Shown: positions 23,052 to 33,395 of the stretch, piece by piece
Layout of the letters: every line of letters starts with the position of its first letter
How positions within the stretch are numbered: position 1 is the stretch's first letter
Assembly (NCBI RefSeq): GCF_001753675.2
Contig: NZ_MJUW02000018.1
Span: forward strand, 1 to 64,000
DNA from: Candidatus Brocadia sapporoensis
GTDB lineage: Bacteria > Planctomycetota > Brocadiia > Brocadiales > Brocadiaceae
Length of the DNA stretch: 64,000 nucleotides
Direction: 5' to 3'
Translations under genes and position numbers: made by a program
Notes under the pieces: generated by a model
Database searches by the model: none
What the model saw: the letters and a program-made list of their open reading frames with translations, nothing else
What the model was told of the DNA's origin: nothing

Positions 23052-26000
23052 TTATTTCCCCGTCAGATACATAGACAAAATAACTTCCCGCTTGCCAAAT
23101 ACCACAGGGTTCTGTTCTGCGTAATGTTCTTCCAGGAGTCTTGCCGGGATGTGGGTCTGAAGCACTGCCAACACCTTGAACGGGTTAACGATTTCATTCG
23201 TAAGTGCATTCAGGGCCTTCAGCGTTTGGATTGCCGTCTGTTTGGGCAGTCCCCCTTCCTCAAGTTGTATCAGGACTTTTTTCAGGTACAGTTCCTGGTC
23301 TTCTGTCAGTTTTTGTGTATTCTTCAGGGTCGCTTTTAAAATTCTCAGGATATTTGCAGCGCTGTCACGTCCGCCCTTTTGCCCGTGATGCGGCATTTCC
23401 TCCGTTGTCGCCAAAATAAATGCCTCTTTATTTTTTTCCAGGAGTTCGTAAAAATGTTCGGGGAGTTTTTCCTTCGTTTCATCAGGACTGCTCTCCAGCA
23501 GTTTTGCCGCAGACAGGAAATCCATTTCTTCCCCCATATTTTTAATGTCGGCTTTAAAAAACTTCTGCAGCTTTCCCCGTCTGAAGTAAGTAATTAACCC
23601 TGACAGGGTTCCCAACCCTGTCAGGGTTTTGGCGGTGCGCGCCTTTTTGGGAAGACGTTTTATCCTTTCAAAGAGGTCGGGGGCTTTATCGCGAATCTCT
23701 TTTATCACCTGGAGGTACTTCAATTCGCTTTCCCCAGATTCTTCCTCACCTTCCAGTGTCTGTTTGGAAATCAACCGGTTAAAGAGTTCGTGCGAGCCAA
23801 TCGGCTCTCCTTCGGTCAAAAGCTCTGCGTCTCCGCCAAGCAAGGTTAAAAAGGCATTGATTTTCACCTCTGCCGCTTCTTTCAGTTTTATCTGGTCATT
23901 TGATTGTTTGGTCGGGAAAAAATTAAAGGTATGGATCTTGTCAAATGGCGTATCAACACGGTTAACACGTCCTACCCGCTGCATCATGCGGGTAGGATTC
24001 CAGGGGATGTCGTAATTGATCACGGTATTTGAGCGGTGCAGGTTAACACCCTCAGCCAATACTTCAGTAGAGACCAGTATCCGATAATCTTCTTTCGGAT
24101 GACGTGCCCGGGCGTCAAAATTTTCAATGACCTTGTCGCGGGTTGTCTCACCAGAATCTCCGGTAAAACACAACACCCTATCAGGATATTGCTGGTTTAT
24201 GTTTTTAAAGAGATAGTTTGCGGTTTCCCTTGATTCGGTAAAGATAATCAGATGATTTTCTTTCAAAACAGGATTTTTGGATAGTTCCCCCAAAAATCTT
24301 AAAAGCTTTGGGTCTCGGTCAACGTGATGCCATAGTTGTTTAATCTCGAGGAGAAGGTCATGGTCGTGTTGCAGGTCTGCCCTTAAGCCTTCCTTAAATT
24401 CACTGCTTGCATATCTTTCCGCCTTGCCTTCGTCTATCAATCGCTGGACGGCTTCATCGTCATCGTTCTCAAGGAGTTCAAAAATTTTATTCGTGTGCTT
24501 TTTACTTACATACACATTGCCGTTATCAAACTCTTTTATAAACATCTCGTAAGAGCGCAGGAATCTGTCCACCGAATTTTTAAAGGCGAAAAAACTGCTT
24601 TCAAGACGCTTCACCAGCAGGATTTTCATAAACTTGCCCATATTTCTCTGGGACTGCTGTTCAAGCTGGCCAACTTTACCTTCATAATAAAGCATGGGCA
24701 TATAACGGGCGTATTTGAATTTTTGCGCTATCAATTCTATGGTTTTGTTGAATATCTCGTCCTCCCTATCATTGAGTTCGTAAAAAAGGGGGACTGGCCT
24801 TTCAACATCAGGGAATTTAAGGTTTTGGCTCTTTATGTCTTCACCGAAATATTTTTCGATCTCTGTTCGGGTACGTCGAACCATTAAATATTTGAGGACT
24901 TTTTCTCGTATTTCCCGCGCATTTTCTTTTACCGTATTTATGTATTTGGCATAATCCTTCTGCCGGTCCAGTTTTTTCAACTTTTTATCCAGGCCATGAA
25001 AGAAGCCTTCAAGGTCAGGAAGATTTGGGATAGTGCTTTTTCTGGCCTTTTGAAATAGTTTTAAAAGGCTCAAAATATCTTTTGGCGCATTGTTATAAGG
25101 CGTAGCCGTTACAAGAACAACCCTTTTACCGCGGCAGATTTCCGCCAATTTTTCATAGGTAACCGTTGTTTCGGTTCTAAAACGGTGCGCCTCATCAATG
25201 ATAATATTGGTGTATTTCTCTGTCCCTCTGTCAACAAGGTCATCCAGTTTGCCCAGAGATTCAAAGTCTGCCGGCATCCTGAAATCAGAAAAGACATTGG
25301 GCCATGAACCGGGGTTTGATTTTTCGAGAAGCACGGGCGGGGCAATGACAAGGGTTCTGCCGTCAAGCTGACCCGCCAGCATTGCCGATATGTACGTCTT
25401 GCCTAAGCCAACAACATCAGAAATGAAGACACCTCCATATTCCAGAAGTATTTTACGCGCATTTAAAACGGCCTGTTCCTGATATTCCAGTTTTTTAAAT
25501 TTTTCGGGAAGATATTTTAAAAACACTTCATCTGTCTGACCGAGTTCGTCTTTGAAATACTCATATAAAAATTTCAGATACAATTCATAAGGAGTAATCG
25601 TATGGTTCAACCAGGTTTTTATTTGAATGGTGTCAATATATCGTTCCCTTACATCAACTGCGTCTTTCCATAATTCATTAAATTTTTGTAATGCGAATTC
25701 ATAGTCTGCCCTGTTTTTTAACTCGACATTAAACTCAAAGTTATCGATAAGACCTGATTGGGTAAAATTGCTCGACCCGGTAATCACCCTACCAATATCC
25801 CTGTCGCCTGCAACGAAGGTCATGATGTAAAGCTTTGCGTGAATATTTTCCGTCGGATACGCCCTGATTTCCAACCTTCCACTTTTAAGCCATTCCGTAA
25901 ACTTAAGGATACCTTCTTCAACAGGGGAATTATCTTCAGAATTCTCTACTTCTTCAGCGACAGATTGTTCGAATTGTTCTTTTACTTCAGAGTGAGAGTA

Positions 26001-26249
26001 TTGGGGGATTGGCCGATCATCGATTTTTGCTTTTTGGATGAGTTCTGTTGCTCGTTTGTTTGTGCTTATTCCGATAAGAATCCGGATCTTTTCGGTATTA
26101 TCCAGAGATTTGTAGATGGCATGAAACCCGCTGGTATAGAAATAACCAACAAGCACATCAAAAAATTGGGTGTCTTGAATGAGCACCCTGAATCTTTCTT
26201 GCAGGTTTTTATTTTCTTCGTTGGTGATAAAGGTGAGGTCAGAGTTCAT
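23052..26249 (-). CDS. PLD-nuclease/SF2 helicase fusion of a restriction-type defence operon
   Basis: 1065 aa. Residues about 1-200 form a phospholipase-D-like domain with a HAKLY ... GSSNFTQSGL (HKD-type) motif. A SNF2/superfamily-2 helicase core follows: Walker A VVGLGKTYISAM, DEAH box IIIDEAHRF, TATPYNNAP, and the C-terminal lobe with STEVLAEGVNL and QRVGRVNRVDT. The last 250 residues are helical. Such proteins translocate on DNA and act with methylases in phage defence. It is first in the operon helicase - AlbA_2 - methylase. A 33-base palindrome is inserted in frame near residue 875 (KTLTGLGTLSGLI). The start ATG at 26249 overlaps a short upstream ORF. Confidence 0.9.
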   Translation of the reverse strand: MNSDLTFITNEENKNLQERFRVLIQDTQFFDVLVGYFYTSGFHAIYKSLDNTEKIRILIGISTNKRATELIQKAKIDDRPIPQYSHSEVKEQFEQSVAEEVENSEDNSPVEEGILKFTEWLKSGRLEIRAYPTENIHAKLYIMTFVAGDRDIGRVITGSSNFTQSGLIDNFEFNVELKNRADYEFALQKFNELWKDAVDVRERYIDTIQIKTWLNHTITPYELYLKFLYEYFKDELGQTDEVFLKYLPEKFKKLEYQEQAVLNARKILLEYGGVFISDVVGLGKTYISAMLAGQLDGRTLVIAPPVLLEKSNPGSWPNVFSDFRMPADFESLGKLDDLVDRGTEKYTNIIIDEAHRFRTETTVTYEKLAEICRGKRVVLVTATPYNNAPKDILSLLKLFQKARKSTIPNLPDLEGFFHGLDKKLKKLDRQKDYAKYINTVKENAREIREKVLKYLMVRRTRTEIEKYFGEDIKSQNLKFPDVERPVPLFYELNDREDEIFNKTIELIAQKFKYARYMPMLYYEGKVGQLEQQSQRNMGKFMKILLVKRLESSFFAFKNSVDRFLRSYEMFIKEFDNGNVYVSKKHTNKIFELLENDDDEAVQRLIDEGKAERYASSEFKEGLRADLQHDHDLLLEIKQLWHHVDRDPKLLRFLGELSKNPVLKENHLIIFTESRETANYLFKNINQQYPDRVLCFTGDSGETTRDKVIENFDARARHPKEDYRILVSTEVLAEGVNLHRSNTVINYDIPWNPTRMMQRVGRVNRVDTPFDKIHTFNFFPTKQSNDQIKLKEAAEVKINAFLTLLGGDAELLTEGEPIGSHELFNRLISKQTLEGEEESGESELKYLQVIKEIRDKAPDLFERIKRLPKKARTAKTLTGLGTLSGLITYFRRGKLQKFFKADIKNMGEEMDFLSAAKLLESSPDETKEKLPEHFYELLEKNKEAFILATTEEMPHHGQKGGRDSAANILRILKATLKNTQKLTEDQELYLKKVLIQLEEGGLPKQTAIQTLKALNALTNEIVNPFKVLAVLQTHIPARLLEEHYAEQNPVVFGKREVILSMYLTGK
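23596..23628. repeat. In-frame 33-base palindrome in helicase gene, copy 3
   Basis: Arms AACCCTGACAGGGTT and AACCCTGTCAGGGTT around CCC, 15+3+15 bases. It is the same family as 20047 and 20185 but read in a different codon phase, giving TLTGLGTLSGL. It lies between KKARTA and YFRRGKLQKFF in a likely loop of the C-terminal region. Confidence 0.88.
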
Positions 26250-26349
26250 GGCTGCTTACATACTCTTTTGATGTATAAGCAATTACCTGCGAGTAACGTG
26301 CATATGTATTGATGGCAATTTTACCCTTTTCCGTGTCTAAAATCTCCAT
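26239..26349 (-). CDS. Short ORF overlapping helicase start
   Basis: A 36-codon frame (MEILDTEKGKIAINTYARY ... EYVSSHEL) that ends 11 bases inside the helicase gene, which it precedes. The composition is protein-like. No ribosome site is visible. It may be a leader peptide that couples translation, the 5' stub of a lost gene, or chance. Confidence 0.3.
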   Translation of the reverse strand: MEILDTEKGKIAINTYARYSQVIAYTSKEYVSSHEL

Positions 26350-26361
26350 AATTTTGCATGC

Positions 26362-28164
26362 TTACCCATGTTCTGTCAGGTTCTCTTTCCTATACATCTT
26401 ATATAACTGGCTGTAAAGCCCTCCGAAACGAAGGAGTTCTTCATGGCTGCCCTCTTCCACCTTCTCGCCTCTGCTTAATACTATGATCTTGTCACAATGA
26501 AGAATGGTGGACAATCGGTGGGCAATGAAGATAGAAGTCCGGTCTCTGGTGGCTTTAAGAAGGGCATTCTGGATCAAGACCTCGGAGATTGTGTCCATGC
26601 TGGACGTTGCCTCGTCAAGGATTATTACCTGTGGGTCGTACAGGATGATCCTGGAAAGTGAGATAAATTGGCGTTCGCCTACCGAGAGATTTGCGCCACG
26701 CTCGGCAATTTCCATGTCGAGCCCGCCGGGCATGCGATCAATAAAGGGCATCAGCCCCAATACCTCAATGGTTTCTAACACCTTTGTGTCGGACATGGGA
26801 TTAAATAAGGTGATATTGTCCCGCAAGGTGCCTGCAAATAAAAAGACATCCTGGCTTACCAATCCAACAACGTATCGCAATCCTATCTTTTCTATATTCC
26901 GTATATCAATCCGGTCCAGCAGAATAGTTCCTTTTTGAGTTTCATAGAGCCGCGTCAGGATGCTTGCAATCGACGTCTTTCCGCTGCCAGTTACTCCTAC
27001 CAGCGCAACCGATTGTCCGGGTTTAATATGAAAAGAAATATCTTTCAACACATAATCATTTTTATGATAAGCAAACCAGATATTTTGGAATTCTATTTCT
27101 CCTTTAAAATCCTTCAGAGGGACTTCTCTGGCGGGATTAGAAATGGCATAATCTATTTCGGCTGGTTCCTGCATGAGACCAAACACCCGTTCTGATGACG
27201 CCATGGCCCCCTGAAAAATATTATATTTCTCGACAATATCACGGATGGGGTCAAATAAGTCATGAATATACGCCAGGAACGACACTAAGACGCCAAGGGT
27301 AAGAAAACCATGCATGTATCTCGCTGCGCCATACCATATCACCAGGCCTACCGCCAATGCATTTACCATGTTAATTGCCGGCTGGAATATCGCAAAATAG
27401 CGGATATATTTGACCTGTTCTTTTAAATAGTCATCATTGATTGCGTCAAATTTGGCGTAATTTCTTTTCTCCCGGTTAAAAAGCTGGATGACCTTCATCC
27501 CGGTGATATTTTCATTGAGATATGCGTTAATACTTGCCAGCTTGCGCCGTATTTCACGGAAAGAACTCTTCATGTGTTTTCCGAACCAGAGGGCAATTAT
27601 CACGATTATGGGGAAGACGGAAAGGGTGATGGCAGCAAGCTTCCAGTTAAGAATTATCATGGCCACAAATATCCCAATGATGATGAAGATATCTCCGATT
27701 ACCACAATAACACCGGCGGAAAAAAGCTCTCCAATGGCTGCAATATCGTTGGTCAGACGTGTAACAACTCTCCCAACAGGATTTTTATCAAAAAAAGAAA
27801 CGGGGAGTGATTGAACATGGCGAAAAAGTTCCATGCGTATATCCAGCATAACCTTCTGTCCAATGGCCTGAATGTTATAGCTTTGAACCACGACTAATAG
27901 GAGCCTTAAAGTTTCGATCCCGAGGATGGCGAATGCCGTTTTGTAGAGTAACGCCGTATCACCCTTACCGATTCCATGATCAATTGCATATCCAAAGAGA
28001 TACGGGCACAGTAAAAATAAAACGGTAGTAATAAGCACAATAAAGACAGATAACAAACCTGATGCCTTATACCGCAATACATGCGACAGCAGCTTTCTGA
28101 TAACCGCCTTATCATATATTTTATCTGCTAAAACGTCTTCGGTGAAAAATTCTTCTTTATCCAT
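26362..28164 (-). CDS. ABC transporter, fused permease/ATPase (MsbA/multidrug exporter type)
   Basis: 600 aa: a six-helix transmembrane domain (residues about 40-330) with the coupling region RLTNDIAAIGELFSAG, then a nucleotide-binding domain with Walker A GVTGSGKTSIASIL, signature LSVGERQFISLSRI and Walker B VIILDEATSSMDT. Expected to export lipids or hydrophobic compounds as a homodimer or with a partner. Neighbours include lptB and lepB, so a lipid A/LPS-related role like MsbA is plausible, but the C-loop variant LSVGE and sequence style are also those of generic exporters. Last gene of the ROK-lepA-lepB-lptB run, 86 bases after lptB. Confidence 0.92.
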   Translation of the reverse strand: MDKEEFFTEDVLADKIYDKAVIRKLLSHVLRYKASGLLSVFIVLITTVLFLLCPYLFGYAIDHGIGKGDTALLYKTAFAILGIETLRLLLVVVQSYNIQAIGQKVMLDIRMELFRHVQSLPVSFFDKNPVGRVVTRLTNDIAAIGELFSAGVIVVIGDIFIIIGIFVAMIILNWKLAAITLSVFPIIVIIALWFGKHMKSSFREIRRKLASINAYLNENITGMKVIQLFNREKRNYAKFDAINDDYLKEQVKYIRYFAIFQPAINMVNALAVGLVIWYGAARYMHGFLTLGVLVSFLAYIHDLFDPIRDIVEKYNIFQGAMASSERVFGLMQEPAEIDYAISNPAREVPLKDFKGEIEFQNIWFAYHKNDYVLKDISFHIKPGQSVALVGVTGSGKTSIASILTRLYETQKGTILLDRIDIRNIEKIGLRYVVGLVSQDVFLFAGTLRDNITLFNPMSDTKVLETIEVLGLMPFIDRMPGGLDMEIAERGANLSVGERQFISLSRIILYDPQVIILDEATSSMDTISEVLIQNALLKATRDRTSIFIAHRLSTILHCDKIIVLSRGEKVEEGSHEELLRFGGLYSQLYKMYRKENLTEHG

Positions 28165-28250
28165 AAGGTAAGTGGGAACGACAGCAAAGCTGAACCATAC
28201 TTTTCATTTGCGGGGAAGCTTCGTTCTTAAAAAATGCAGAATGACGACGA

Positions 28251-29069
28251 TTACCTGGTCTTGGTATCTTTGCGAATGATGGGCTTTTGGTCAGAGTCAT
28301 TTGGCTTCTTGCTATGGACGTCTTTGAAGTCGGCTAGCCGATGTTCGCTGGTAGGGAAATTATCTCCTAAATAGGATTGGCGCGCAATGGGGTTATTCAG
28401 GATTTCCTGGGTGGTGCCTTTGGCAACGACGGTGCCTTCACTGATTATATACGAGTGATTTGTAATACTCAGCGCCTCGCGGACATTGTGGTCGGTAATC
28501 AGGAGCCCAATCCCCTTATTCTTCAGTTTCAGGAGGATGTCCTGCACCTCGCCAACAGCAATAGGGTCGACTCCGGTAAATGGCTCGTCGAGGAGGATCA
28601 TGGTAGGAGAGCTGGCAAGCGCCCGCGCGATTTCAAGCCGTCGCCTTTCTCCACCCGAAAGGGTAAAAGCCTTGTTTTTCGCCAAGGATGCCAGGTTAAA
28701 TTCGTTTAGTAGCCCGATCAGTCGTTTATATTTCTCGTCGGAATTATACCGGTGGGTCTCCAGGATTGCCAGAATGTTTTCCTCGACCGTCAGACGCTGA
28801 AAGACGGATGGTTCCTGGCACAGGTATCCCATCCCTTTCCGTGCACGCATGTAAATGGGAAGATCTGTAATATCCTCATTTTGAAAGATTACACGGCCGC
28901 TGTCGGGACGGACAGCGCCAATAATCATACTGAAGGAGGTGCTTTTCCCTGCCCCATTTTGACCGAGTATTCCTACAATCTCTCCATCATTGACCTCAAA
29001 ACTGACATGATTTACAACGGTACGCTTGCCGTATGACTTGGTTAATCCCTCTGCTCTTAGCAAATTCAT
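28251..29069 (-). CDS. lptB: LPS export ABC transporter ATPase LptB
   Basis: 272 aa, a stand-alone ABC ATPase with Walker A GQNGAGKSTSFSMI, Q-loop in GYLCQEPSVFQRLTVEENI, signature LSGGERRRLEIARAL and Walker B MILLDEPFTGVDPIAV. The LCQEPSVFQ...VEEN and FTGVDPIAVGEVQDI stretches are the LptB fingerprint. It powers LPS transport from the inner membrane with LptFG and LptC, which are not in the window. The last 25 residues form a charged tail (residues about 248-272) beyond the usual 240. Starts 4 bases after lepB stops. Confidence 0.94.
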   Translation of the reverse strand: MNLLRAEGLTKSYGKRTVVNHVSFEVNDGEIVGILGQNGAGKSTSFSMIIGAVRPDSGRVIFQNEDITDLPIYMRARKGMGYLCQEPSVFQRLTVEENILAILETHRYNSDEKYKRLIGLLNEFNLASLAKNKAFTLSGGERRRLEIARALASSPTMILLDEPFTGVDPIAVGEVQDILLKLKNKGIGLLITDHNVREALSITNHSYIISEGTVVAKGTTQEILNNPIARQSYLGDNFPTSEHRLADFKDVHSKKPNDSDQKPIIRKDTKTR

Positions 29070-29073
29070 AACG

Positions 29074-30591
29074 TTATTTTATAAATTTAATTGTGTTCAG
29101 AGGCCAGAAAACAAAAAATGCCTTGCCAACAATGTTCTTTTTCGGGACAAATTTCCATACGCGGCTATCGTTGCTGTTTCTGCTATTGTCTCCAAGCATA
29201 AAATAATCCTTTTCTCCCAACTGTACCGGCTTAGTGGTGCCCCACGTACCCGACGAGAGACTGGTATAATAAAGATCATGAAATATTTTAATATTCTCAA
29301 AGGTGGCATGAATACGGGTGCCGCCAAAGCAAATTTTACTTGTTTCAAAGGAACGCTGATCAGGGACCGTTCCATCGTCATAGTCAAATGCAAAGACCTC
29401 TTTATTGTCTATGGTGAGGGGTACCATACGATCCACATTGGAGAATTCAATCTTATGCGAATGTCCGGTTTGCAAACCGATATCCTTTTCCACCACAATC
29501 GTTCCATTCCTCAGGAGACGAGTTTTTTTATCAGCGTTGTCTGCGGGAATAAGGGCGGTAAATATGTCATTATTTTTTTCCAGGACAAGTGTCAGGAGTT
29601 GAGAACCTTTTAAGAGGGTAACGTCAAAGCTGATCTTTGTATCGCCCATTTCCGTATGTCCGGTCCGGCTATTATACCCGTTTTGATCGGAAATACTTCG
29701 TCCAAATGTCGCGAGAGATGCGTTTGGATTTGCTCTGGACAGGGTATCCAGTGTAATTGACTTGTCGTGGGTCTGCCATGCATCGCCGTCGGTTATCCAT
29801 ACCGGGGCATCCTCTTCTTTCGCCGGATAATTACTGTCGTAGACCGGAAGCCATAACGTTTCCTGCACAGGAGCCGGCTTCCTTTGTATCTTGTCGTTGA
29901 TATAAAGATCGCCATTAACAATCTGAAGCTTTTCACCAGGTAATCCAACAAGTCGTTTAATATAATTTTTCTTCTGCTTTGAAAATTTCGTTAAACCACA
30001 CCGTGGACACCGGATTCCTTCGTGCCACTCCGTGTCGGGAAGTTGTGTGGAACAATTTTTACACGTGAGATCGTACAACGGATAAATAAACACCACAACG
30101 TCCCACCGCTGTGGGCCTTTAAATTTATACCAGAATTTATTCACCACGATTCTGTTCCCACCATGAATTATCCGGTTCGCCAGGTCTGGCCAGCTAACTG
30201 CAACTTGACACTTTGGACAATATCCTTTCCTCCATAACCATGCAGGCCAGTTATACCGGATCCTGGAGCCGCAAACGTCGCAATAAGCGGAGAGGCGTAT
30301 CTCGAATTGACAATTAGGGCATTGGGCATTTTCACTCTGACGATCGGCATAAAAAAACCAGCTGCAATTCGGGCATTTCACATTCTTGTGCTCGCCTAAC
30401 AAGGTGGGCGCCATCGAGCCCGTGGGGATTTTGAATGCCTCCACGACAAAATAACGGATAGCAAAGGCCACGGCTACGGCGATAATTATCGATTCGATAT
30501 TTTCACGTAACTTACCCTTCTTCTTTTTCTCCCCCTCATTTCCTCTGATAATTGCTTGTTTTTCTTTTATATCAGCCACTTTACACCTCAT
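29074..30591 (-). CDS. lepB: Signal peptidase I with inserted zinc-ribbon region
   Basis: Cleaves signal peptides of exported proteins; catalytic Ser59 in PTGSMAPT and Lys212 in [12 protein letters not shown], with the [11 protein letters not shown] box near the C-terminus. One N-terminal transmembrane helix ([16 protein letters not shown]) precedes Ser59. At 505 aa it is far longer than the usual 200-320. Between Ser59 and Lys212 are six CxxC pairs (C73/76, C91/94, C104/107, C125/128, C177/180, C195/198), enough for three zinc ribbons. A further beta-rich insert of about 200 residues lies before the last box. Overlaps lepA by four bases (ATGA). The start could also be a GTG four codons later. 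Confidence 0.93.
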   Translation of the reverse strand: MRCKVADIKEKQAIIRGNEGEKKKKGKLRENIESIIIAVAVAFAIRYFVVEAFKIPTGSMAPTLLGEHKNVKCPNCSWFFYADRQSENAQCPNCQFEIRLSAYCDVCGSRIRYNWPAWLWRKGYCPKCQVAVSWPDLANRIIHGGNRIVVNKFWYKFKGPQRWDVVVFIYPLYDLTCKNCSTQLPDTEWHEGIRCPRCGLTKFSKQKKNYIKRLVGLPGEKLQIVNGDLYINDKIQRKPAPVQETLWLPVYDSNYPAKEEDAPVWITDGDAWQTHDKSITLDTLSRANPNASLATFGRSISDQNGYNSRTGHTEMGDTKISFDVTLLKGSQLLTLVLEKNNDIFTALIPADNADKKTRLLRNGTIVVEKDIGLQTGHSHKIEFSNVDRMVPLTIDNKEVFAFDYDDGTVPDQRSFETSKICFGGTRIHATFENIKIFHDLYYTSLSSGTWGTTKPVQLGEKDYFMLGDNSRNSNDSRVWKFVPKKNIVGKAFFVFWPLNTIKFIK

Positions 30592-32384
30592 TCATCAACA
30601 GATAATACCGACAAGAAGGCCTTTTGCGGAATCTCCACATTTCCGACGGACTTCATTCTCTTTTTGCCTTCTTTTTGTTTTTCCAAAAGCTTTCGTTTCC
30701 GTGTAATATCACCGCCATAACACTTGGCCGTTACGTTTTTAGCAATCGGCCGTATAGTTTCTCTGGCAATAACCCTGCTTCCAATTGCTGCTTGTAAAAC
30801 CACCTCAAAGAGGTGTCGTGAAATTTCATTCTTGAGTTTTTTAACCAGCCTTCGTCCTTTTGTCTCTGCATCTTTCCTGTGGACAATGGTTGAAAGTGCA
30901 TCCACACGTTTGCCCGACACCAAAATGTCCAGTTTTACCAGGTCGGCAGGCTCATAACCCACAAAATCATAATCCAGCGTTCCATAGCCCCGTGTAGCAG
31001 ATTTCAGCTTATCAAAAAAATCAAAGATAATTTCAGCTAATGGCATTTCATAAATAAGTATTGCACGCCTTTCACTGAGGTACTCAGTGCCTTTATATCT
31101 TCCCCTGCGCCCTTCGGCAAATTGCATAATAGTGCCGACATATTCTGTGGGCAAAACAAAGCTGGCGCGGACCAACGGTTCTCTGAATTCATCAATTTCA
31201 TTTACCGGCGGAACCTTTTCCGGATTATCGACCTTAATTACCTCTTTGTTGGTTTTCAATATCTCATAGGTCACGTTGGGGGCGGTTTGTACAATATTGA
31301 TGTTGCTTTCACGCTCCAGACGTTCCTGTACAATTTCCATATGCAGGAGACCGAGGAATCCACACCGGAACCCAAACCCAAGCGCCTGGGAAGTCTCCGG
31401 TTCAAAGGTAAATGACGAATCGTTCAGTCTCAACCGTTCCAGTGCCTCGCGCAATACGTGAAAATCAGCATTATCCGCCGGATATACACCACAGTATACC
31501 ATGGGCATGGGCGGACGATATCCCGGCAACGCCTCGGCAGCCCTTTCCCTATTGTGAGTTACCGTATCTCCCACCTTGACATCATGAATGGATTTAATAT
31601 TGGCAATGCAGTAACCTACCTCGCCCGCTGAAAGACAATTTTTGGCTGCCATCTTAGGTTTAAAGACACCGACCTCTTCTACTTTAAACGAACGGTTTGT
31701 CTTCATCATGTATATCTCGTCACCCACTTTAACAGAGCCGTCAAAGATACGCAGGTACACAATGACGCCCCGATACGCATCATACATGGAATCAAAGATC
31801 AGGGATTTTAACGGTGCGCTGGGACTCCCCTTAGGCGGAGGGATGCGTCTGATTATAGCTCCAAAGATTTCATCAACACCTTCTCCGGTCTTTGCGCTTG
31901 CCATTAATGCATCTGCAGGATCGATGCCCAGGGTTTTTTCCATTTCGGTAAGCACTTCGTAAGGACGGGACTGTGGCAGGTCGATCTTGCTAATGACGGG
32001 AATAATCGTCAAGTTGTGCTCCATGGCAAGATAGGTGTTGGCAACGGTCTGCGCCTCGACGCCCTGTGATGCATCCACAAGCAATAATGCCCCTTCGCAG
32101 GCGCCAAGGCTCCGCGATACTTCGTAACTGAAATCCACATGGCCGGGCGTATCGATTAAATTGAGATTATACTCCTCACCATTCCGCACCAGTTTCAAAG
32201 CAACCGCGCTCGCCTTGATCGTAATGCCACGTTCCCGCTCCAGATCCATATCGTCCAGCATCTGGTTGCGGAATTCCCGGGACGAAATGGTATGGGTCTT
32301 TTCCAGCAAGCGGTCTGCCAGGGTAGATTTCCCGTGATCAATGTGTGCAATTATGCAGAAATTTCTAATTCTTTCAGTAGACAT
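30588..32384 (-). CDS. lepA: Elongation factor 4 (LepA)
   Basis: Ribosomal back-translocating GTPase of 598 aa. The G1 motif [15 protein letters not shown]2 region [14 protein letters not shown]3 DTPGHVDF and G4 SKIDL appear in order. The LepA-specific C-terminal domain follows ([17 protein letters not shown], then [16 protein letters not shown]). Full length. The gene starts inside the end of the ROK kinase gene (34-base overlap) and its stop overlaps the lepB start, so translation is coupled along the operon. Confidence 0.98.
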   Translation of the reverse strand: MSTERIRNFCIIAHIDHGKSTLADRLLEKTHTISSREFRNQMLDDMDLERERGITIKASAVALKLVRNGEEYNLNLIDTPGHVDFSYEVSRSLGACEGALLLVDASQGVEAQTVANTYLAMEHNLTIIPVISKIDLPQSRPYEVLTEMEKTLGIDPADALMASAKTGEGVDEIFGAIIRRIPPPKGSPSAPLKSLIFDSMYDAYRGVIVYLRIFDGSVKVGDEIYMMKTNRSFKVEEVGVFKPKMAAKNCLSAGEVGYCIANIKSIHDVKVGDTVTHNRERAAEALPGYRPPMPMVYCGVYPADNADFHVLREALERLRLNDSSFTFEPETSQALGFGFRCGFLGLLHMEIVQERLERESNINIVQTAPNVTYEILKTNKEVIKVDNPEKVPPVNEIDEFREPLVRASFVLPTEYVGTIMQFAEGRRGRYKGTEYLSERRAILIYEMPLAEIIFDFFDKLKSATRGYGTLDYDFVGYEPADLVKLDILVSGKRVDALSTIVHRKDAETKGRRLVKKLKNEISRHLFEVVLQAAIGSRVIARETIRPIAKNVTAKCYGGDITRKRKLLEKQKEGKKRMKSVGNVEIPQKAFLSVLSVDE

Positions 32385-33310
32385 CCGGCCGCTCCTATAA
32401 TCCCTGCATCATTTCCAAGTTCTGAAAACACAATTTTCGTATCTTGATATGATGCCTCAAATGCCCTTTGAGTAGTAACTCGCCTGATAGGGCCCATCAA
32501 TAATTCTCCGGCGCCAGCCATGCCACCAGCCAATACAATCATCTCCGGGTTTAATACATGCATGATATTGGTAAGGGTAATTCCGAGGTAGCGACCTGTC
32601 TCTTCAATAACATCCAATGACACCTTGTCACCTTGAATGGCGGCATCGTTAATCATTCTTGCCGTAATCTCACCAGAACCTTTCAGTGAAGATAAGGCGC
32701 CGTTATCTAGCAATTCTTTAAAACGTCGCACCATGCCTGTTGCTGATGCAAACACCTCAACGCACCCCCGGTTCCCGCAATTGCATAGTGGTCCATCTAT
32801 TTGTATCACCATGTGGCCAATCTCTGCAGCCACGTTATTGGCGCCCCGCCACAGCTTGTTGTCGATAACGATACCACCTCCCACCCCTGTTCCTAACGTC
32901 AACATTACCAACGATTTTACTTTCTTGCCCGCACCCACCCATTTCTCACCCCAGGCGGCAGCATTGGCATCATTTTCCAGCACGCAGGGTTTTGAAAACC
33001 GTTCTGACACGATGTGTTTTATAGGTATATTGCGCCAACGGGGTAGGTTGGGAGAAAAGAGAATCGTTTCGCCTGCTTTATCAACGAGGCCTGGTGATCC
33101 CAGCCCGATACCGAGAATGTCGGATTCTTTTATCTGAGCGCCCCGAATCGTTTCTGCGATGAGTTCGAGGATTTGATTCGAAATGGTCTGAGTGTCTGAA
33201 TCAGAATCGGTTTTTGTGGAAAGGCGATGGAGAACTCCCCCATCCGTATCAACGATGCCTGCTTTTAAATTTGTTCCCCCCAGGTCAATGCCAACAATCC
33301 AATTACTCAA
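32351..33310 (-). CDS. ROK-family sugar kinase (glucokinase-like)
   Basis: 319 aa with phosphate-binding motif [15 protein letters not shown] at the N-terminus, the catalytic-aspartate segment [12 protein letters not shown], the phosphate-2/adenosine region [12 protein letters not shown] and the ROK zinc motif in [16 protein letters not shown]. Likely phosphorylates glucose or another hexose with ATP. First gene of the minus-strand operon that continues with lepA. A promoter was not clearly identified in the 80 bases before its start. Confidence 0.93.
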   Translation of the reverse strand: MSNWIVGIDLGGTNLKAGIVDTDGGVLHRLSTKTDSDSDTQTISNQILELIAETIRGAQIKESDILGIGLGSPGLVDKAGETILFSPNLPRWRNIPIKHIVSERFSKPCVLENDANAAAWGEKWVGAGKKVKSLVMLTLGTGVGGGIVIDNKLWRGANNVAAEIGHMVIQIDGPLCNCGNRGCVEVFASATGMVRRFKELLDNGALSSLKGSGEITARMINDAAIQGDKVSLDVIEETGRYLGITLTNIMHVLNPEMIVLAGGMAGAGELLMGPIRRVTTQRAFEASYQDTKIVFSELGNDAGIIGAAGCLLKELEISA

Positions 33311-33395
33311 TAATATAAATCCTTATTCCAAAAAATACGATATTTATTTTAAAAAACGAGAGAACTTACCGGTGAATTCCAATTTGTAATCCGTA

